A DNA stretch of 6,376 nt from Phycisphaeraceae bacterium (GTDB taxonomy: Bacteria; Planctomycetota; Phycisphaerae; Phycisphaerales; Phycisphaeraceae), in contig JAESSU010000185.1 of the NCBI GenBank assembly GCA_016763955.1, forward strand, positions 1 through 6,376, read 5' to 3'. The notes under the pieces were generated by a model. That model was not told where the DNA came from and did no database searches. It worked only from the letters and a program-made list of their open reading frames with translations. Shown here one piece after another: positions 6,291-6,376 of this stretch. The translations under genes were made by a program, and so were the position numbers. The stretch's first letter is position 1. Every line of letters begins with the position of its first letter.

Positions 6291-6376
6291 AGCATGTGAG
6301 TTGGTTTTGTGATCGAGGCTGTTGTCTTGCAGATTCGCGTTGGGAGTCTGCGGTTTATTGTTGTCCCAAAATTAAA

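Noticed and set aside
6291..6376. End of an upstream ribosomal gene (rpsR or similar) on the minus strand at the right edge
   Set aside because: The frames visible on the minus strand here are short and none matches the C-terminus of bS18, bS6 or SSB; a frame stopping at 6355-6357 could be a gene end but only six codons are visible.
1..6376. CRISPR array, tRNA, transposase or toxin-antitoxin pair
   Set aside because: No regularly spaced repeats, cloverleaf, transposase motif or small paired frames were found on either strand.

Overview
The window reads as ordinary chromosomal DNA from a bacterium of the PVC group, most likely a planctomycete (possibly Phycisphaerae-like) of moderate G+C (mid-40s percent by eye). 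The clues are a DUF4838-type glycan-active protein with large beta-sandwich domains, a neutral-ceramidase-like protein of the kind that is abundant in Planctomycetota, Verrucomicrobiota and Lentisphaerota, and weak or absent Shine-Dalgarno sequences at most starts. The lineage is inferred from gene style; no taxonomic marker settles it.

Layout, left to right. 1-1332 (+) is the 3' end of a large secreted-type protein whose start lies outside the window. 1333-1680 is a 348-base gap ending in a perfect 8-base inverted repeat just before the next start. 1681-3129 (+) is a ceramidase-like metal-dependent hydrolase. 3130-3375 separates convergent genes and holds a GC-rich island with two terminator-like hairpins reading on +. 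3376-4248 (-) is a cytosolic alpha/beta hydrolase (Aes/BD-FAE type), and 4301-5242 (-) is the tRNA-uridine hydroxylase trhO; they are 52 bases apart and probably co-transcribed with trhO first. 5243-5654 holds the trhO promoter with a 15-base perfect palindrome inside it, several small hairpins, and a strong terminator for the gene to its right. 5655-6215 (-) is rplI (ribosomal protein bL9) with an Ala/Glu-rich tail, and 6216-6376 is its leader with a long stem-loop.

How the genes relate: rplI and trhO both serve translation (ribosome structure and tRNA wobble modification) but are separate transcription units, because a clear terminator lies between them. The two + strand genes look like accessory catabolic or glycan/lipid-active functions typical of PVC bacteria; nothing in the sequence shows that they work together. 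I do not see a novel multi-gene system here. The most interesting signal is regulatory: the palindrome sitting between the -35 and -10 elements of the putative trhO promoter.
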